DNA from: Zonotrichia leucophrys gambelii
Lineage: Eukaryota; Chordata; Aves; Passeriformes; Passerellidae
Direction: 5' to 3'
Assembly (NCBI RefSeq): GCF_028769735.1
Contig: NC_088175.1
Span: forward strand, 7,936,001-8,000,000
DNA length: 64,000 nt
The notes under the pieces are model-generated. The model was given only the letters and a program-made list of their open reading frames with translations, was not told where the DNA came from and ran no database searches. Positions within the stretch are counted from its first letter, which is position 1; each line of letters opens with the position of its first letter. The translations under genes and the position numbers were made by a program. Shown piece after piece: positions 62,880-64,000 of this stretch.

Positions 62880-63380
62880 AGAAGGGCTTGGTTCCTGTTT
62901 GTGTCCCAAAATAAACTCAATGTGTTGTAGATGGAGCTCTCGTAAAGTCTGTCCATGGTTTTGGGTGCTACTTGTTTGCAAGCTGCCTCCCAAGCACTCT
63001 TAAAAATTGGTGCTGGATGGTTTTAATAGGCCAGAAGAGGTTTGTGAGCTCGATAGCTCTTTAGATTTGCAAATAAATACAAATGGAGATAATTTGTTTT
63101 TAACCTGCAGAATGCTTAATGAATCAAATCATTTCCTTTCAGGCATGAGAGCAGGACTGAAAGATATAATCATTTGGTGTTTTATGGTCTCCAATTCTCC
63201 AGTCAGAAGTCTGTCACAGGCCCGGTATTGAACAATAAACTACTTCCTATTTTACCTTCCTGTAAAAGGCAAAAATCCATCAGTGCACTCACAAGGAGAG
63301 ATCCCTTTGGGATGAACATTGGCTTTAACAAATATTTCTATTTGCAAATGTTTATCATGATTGCTCTTTGAAGACATGGC
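62880..63380. promoter_or_regulatory. Candidate conserved noncoding element
   Basis: Non-repetitive, balanced block. Motif types include GCTTAATGAATCAAATC (63114), ATATAATCATTTGG (63164), GAACAATAAAC (63230, SOX/FOX-like) and a pair TATTTGCAAATGTTTAT (63341-63357, near-palindromic POU/FOX-like). Called on texture; two small overlapping open frames here have no family resemblance. Confidence 0.28.
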
Positions 63381-64000
63381 CCACTGAGAAGAATCAAACA
63401 AAAATGTCTTGGCACTTGTAATAAGTTTCTCAGAGTTGAATTCATCTGGGAGATGATAGTATGAAACAGAGAAGTTGATTATTATTTTCTGCACTGACAT
63501 AAAGGTACTGAATCATCAAGACATTTAACGAGATATCTTACTTTAAGCATGTGTCCTCTTTTTATAAGAAATAAGTCAATGGACTTTTTTCTACATTTTG
63601 AAAGTAAGATTGTATATAAATATCTTATGTTCACACACCTGTTAGGTAAAAAATTACCTTCCTGACCTTAGCAGGTGATTTGTGGAGCTAAAATTGTCTG
63701 ATTAGTTTTCATGCACGGACAATGAGAATAACTGGAAAATGAGACAAAAATTTGAGCCACAGACAACTAGACAGTACCAAGAAACAGCCAGTGCAGTTTC
63801 TGGTTTTCTGCTTTCTGAACTAAGAATGATGATTTTCTTTTTTTTTTTTTTTTCAAGATCATGGATCTTTTCACTTGTAATTGGGAGCATGGATTATTCT
63901 TCTGGGAGTAAGCACCTAGTGAAAGTGACTTGTATGGCAGCTTCTGCCATGAGGTCCCTACAACTCCACATGTTTTCCAAATATGTTCTGACTGAAAGCA
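63381..64000. other. Unassigned noncoding DNA
   Basis: A T-run at about 63837-63854 is the only conspicuous feature. No gene supported. Confidence 0.55.

Noticed and set aside
63837..63854. T-runs (also 8211, 15905, 43938; A-run at 30301) as tails of processed pseudogenes
   Set aside because: No coding or RNA-gene-like sequence adjoins them; ordinary homopolymer tracts.

Overview
This window looks like gene-poor, AT-rich nuclear DNA from a bird, most likely a songbird (passerine). The strongest organism clue is a tRNA-Ile-headed SINE with a CR1-type tail on the minus strand at 11565-11704; as I remember it, this is the architecture of the zebra-finch SINE TguSINE1. Three CR1 LINE fragments (38569-38982, 53226-54095, 61892-62045) and several avian-type LTRs agree with this. 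I found no convincing protein-coding gene, no rRNA or tRNA gene, no operon-like layout and no CRISPR array. The longest open frames (up to about 176 codons) show no domain, no family resemblance and no splice context, so I treat them as chance.

Layout. Positions 1-11564 are unique-looking intergenic or intronic DNA holding a CpG-dense LTR remnant (about 560-743), a 226-bp inverted-repeat element with an internal duplication (4991-5216) and a motif-rich block (5560-6060). From 11565 to 25400 come the SINE, a strong hairpin (14619-14669), motif-rich blocks, short tandem repeats and an ancient MIR-like SINE (24321-24540). From 25640 to 33444 the sequence is mostly featureless apart from a GC-rich patch and a perfect 40-bp AT palindrome (27694-27733). 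From 33445 to 38982 lies a mobile-element cluster: three LTRs, all on the minus strand, then a plus-strand CR1 3' end. The LTR at 35697-36101 looks nearly intact. From 38983 to 64000 the sequence is again mostly unique. It contains more motif-rich blocks, three copies of an old palindromic repeat (41157, 49166, 54599), two microsatellites, a longer CR1 with decayed reverse-transcriptase sequence and one weak exon candidate (58620-58706).

Interpretation. Nothing here works together as a pathway. The pattern, with many old repeats surviving as fragments and several repeat-free blocks rich in homeodomain-type and TALE-type motifs, fits a gene desert or giant intron that regulates a developmental gene. 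That is inference: conservation cannot be measured from one sequence. Subfamily names for repeats come from memory of consensus patterns, not from a search.
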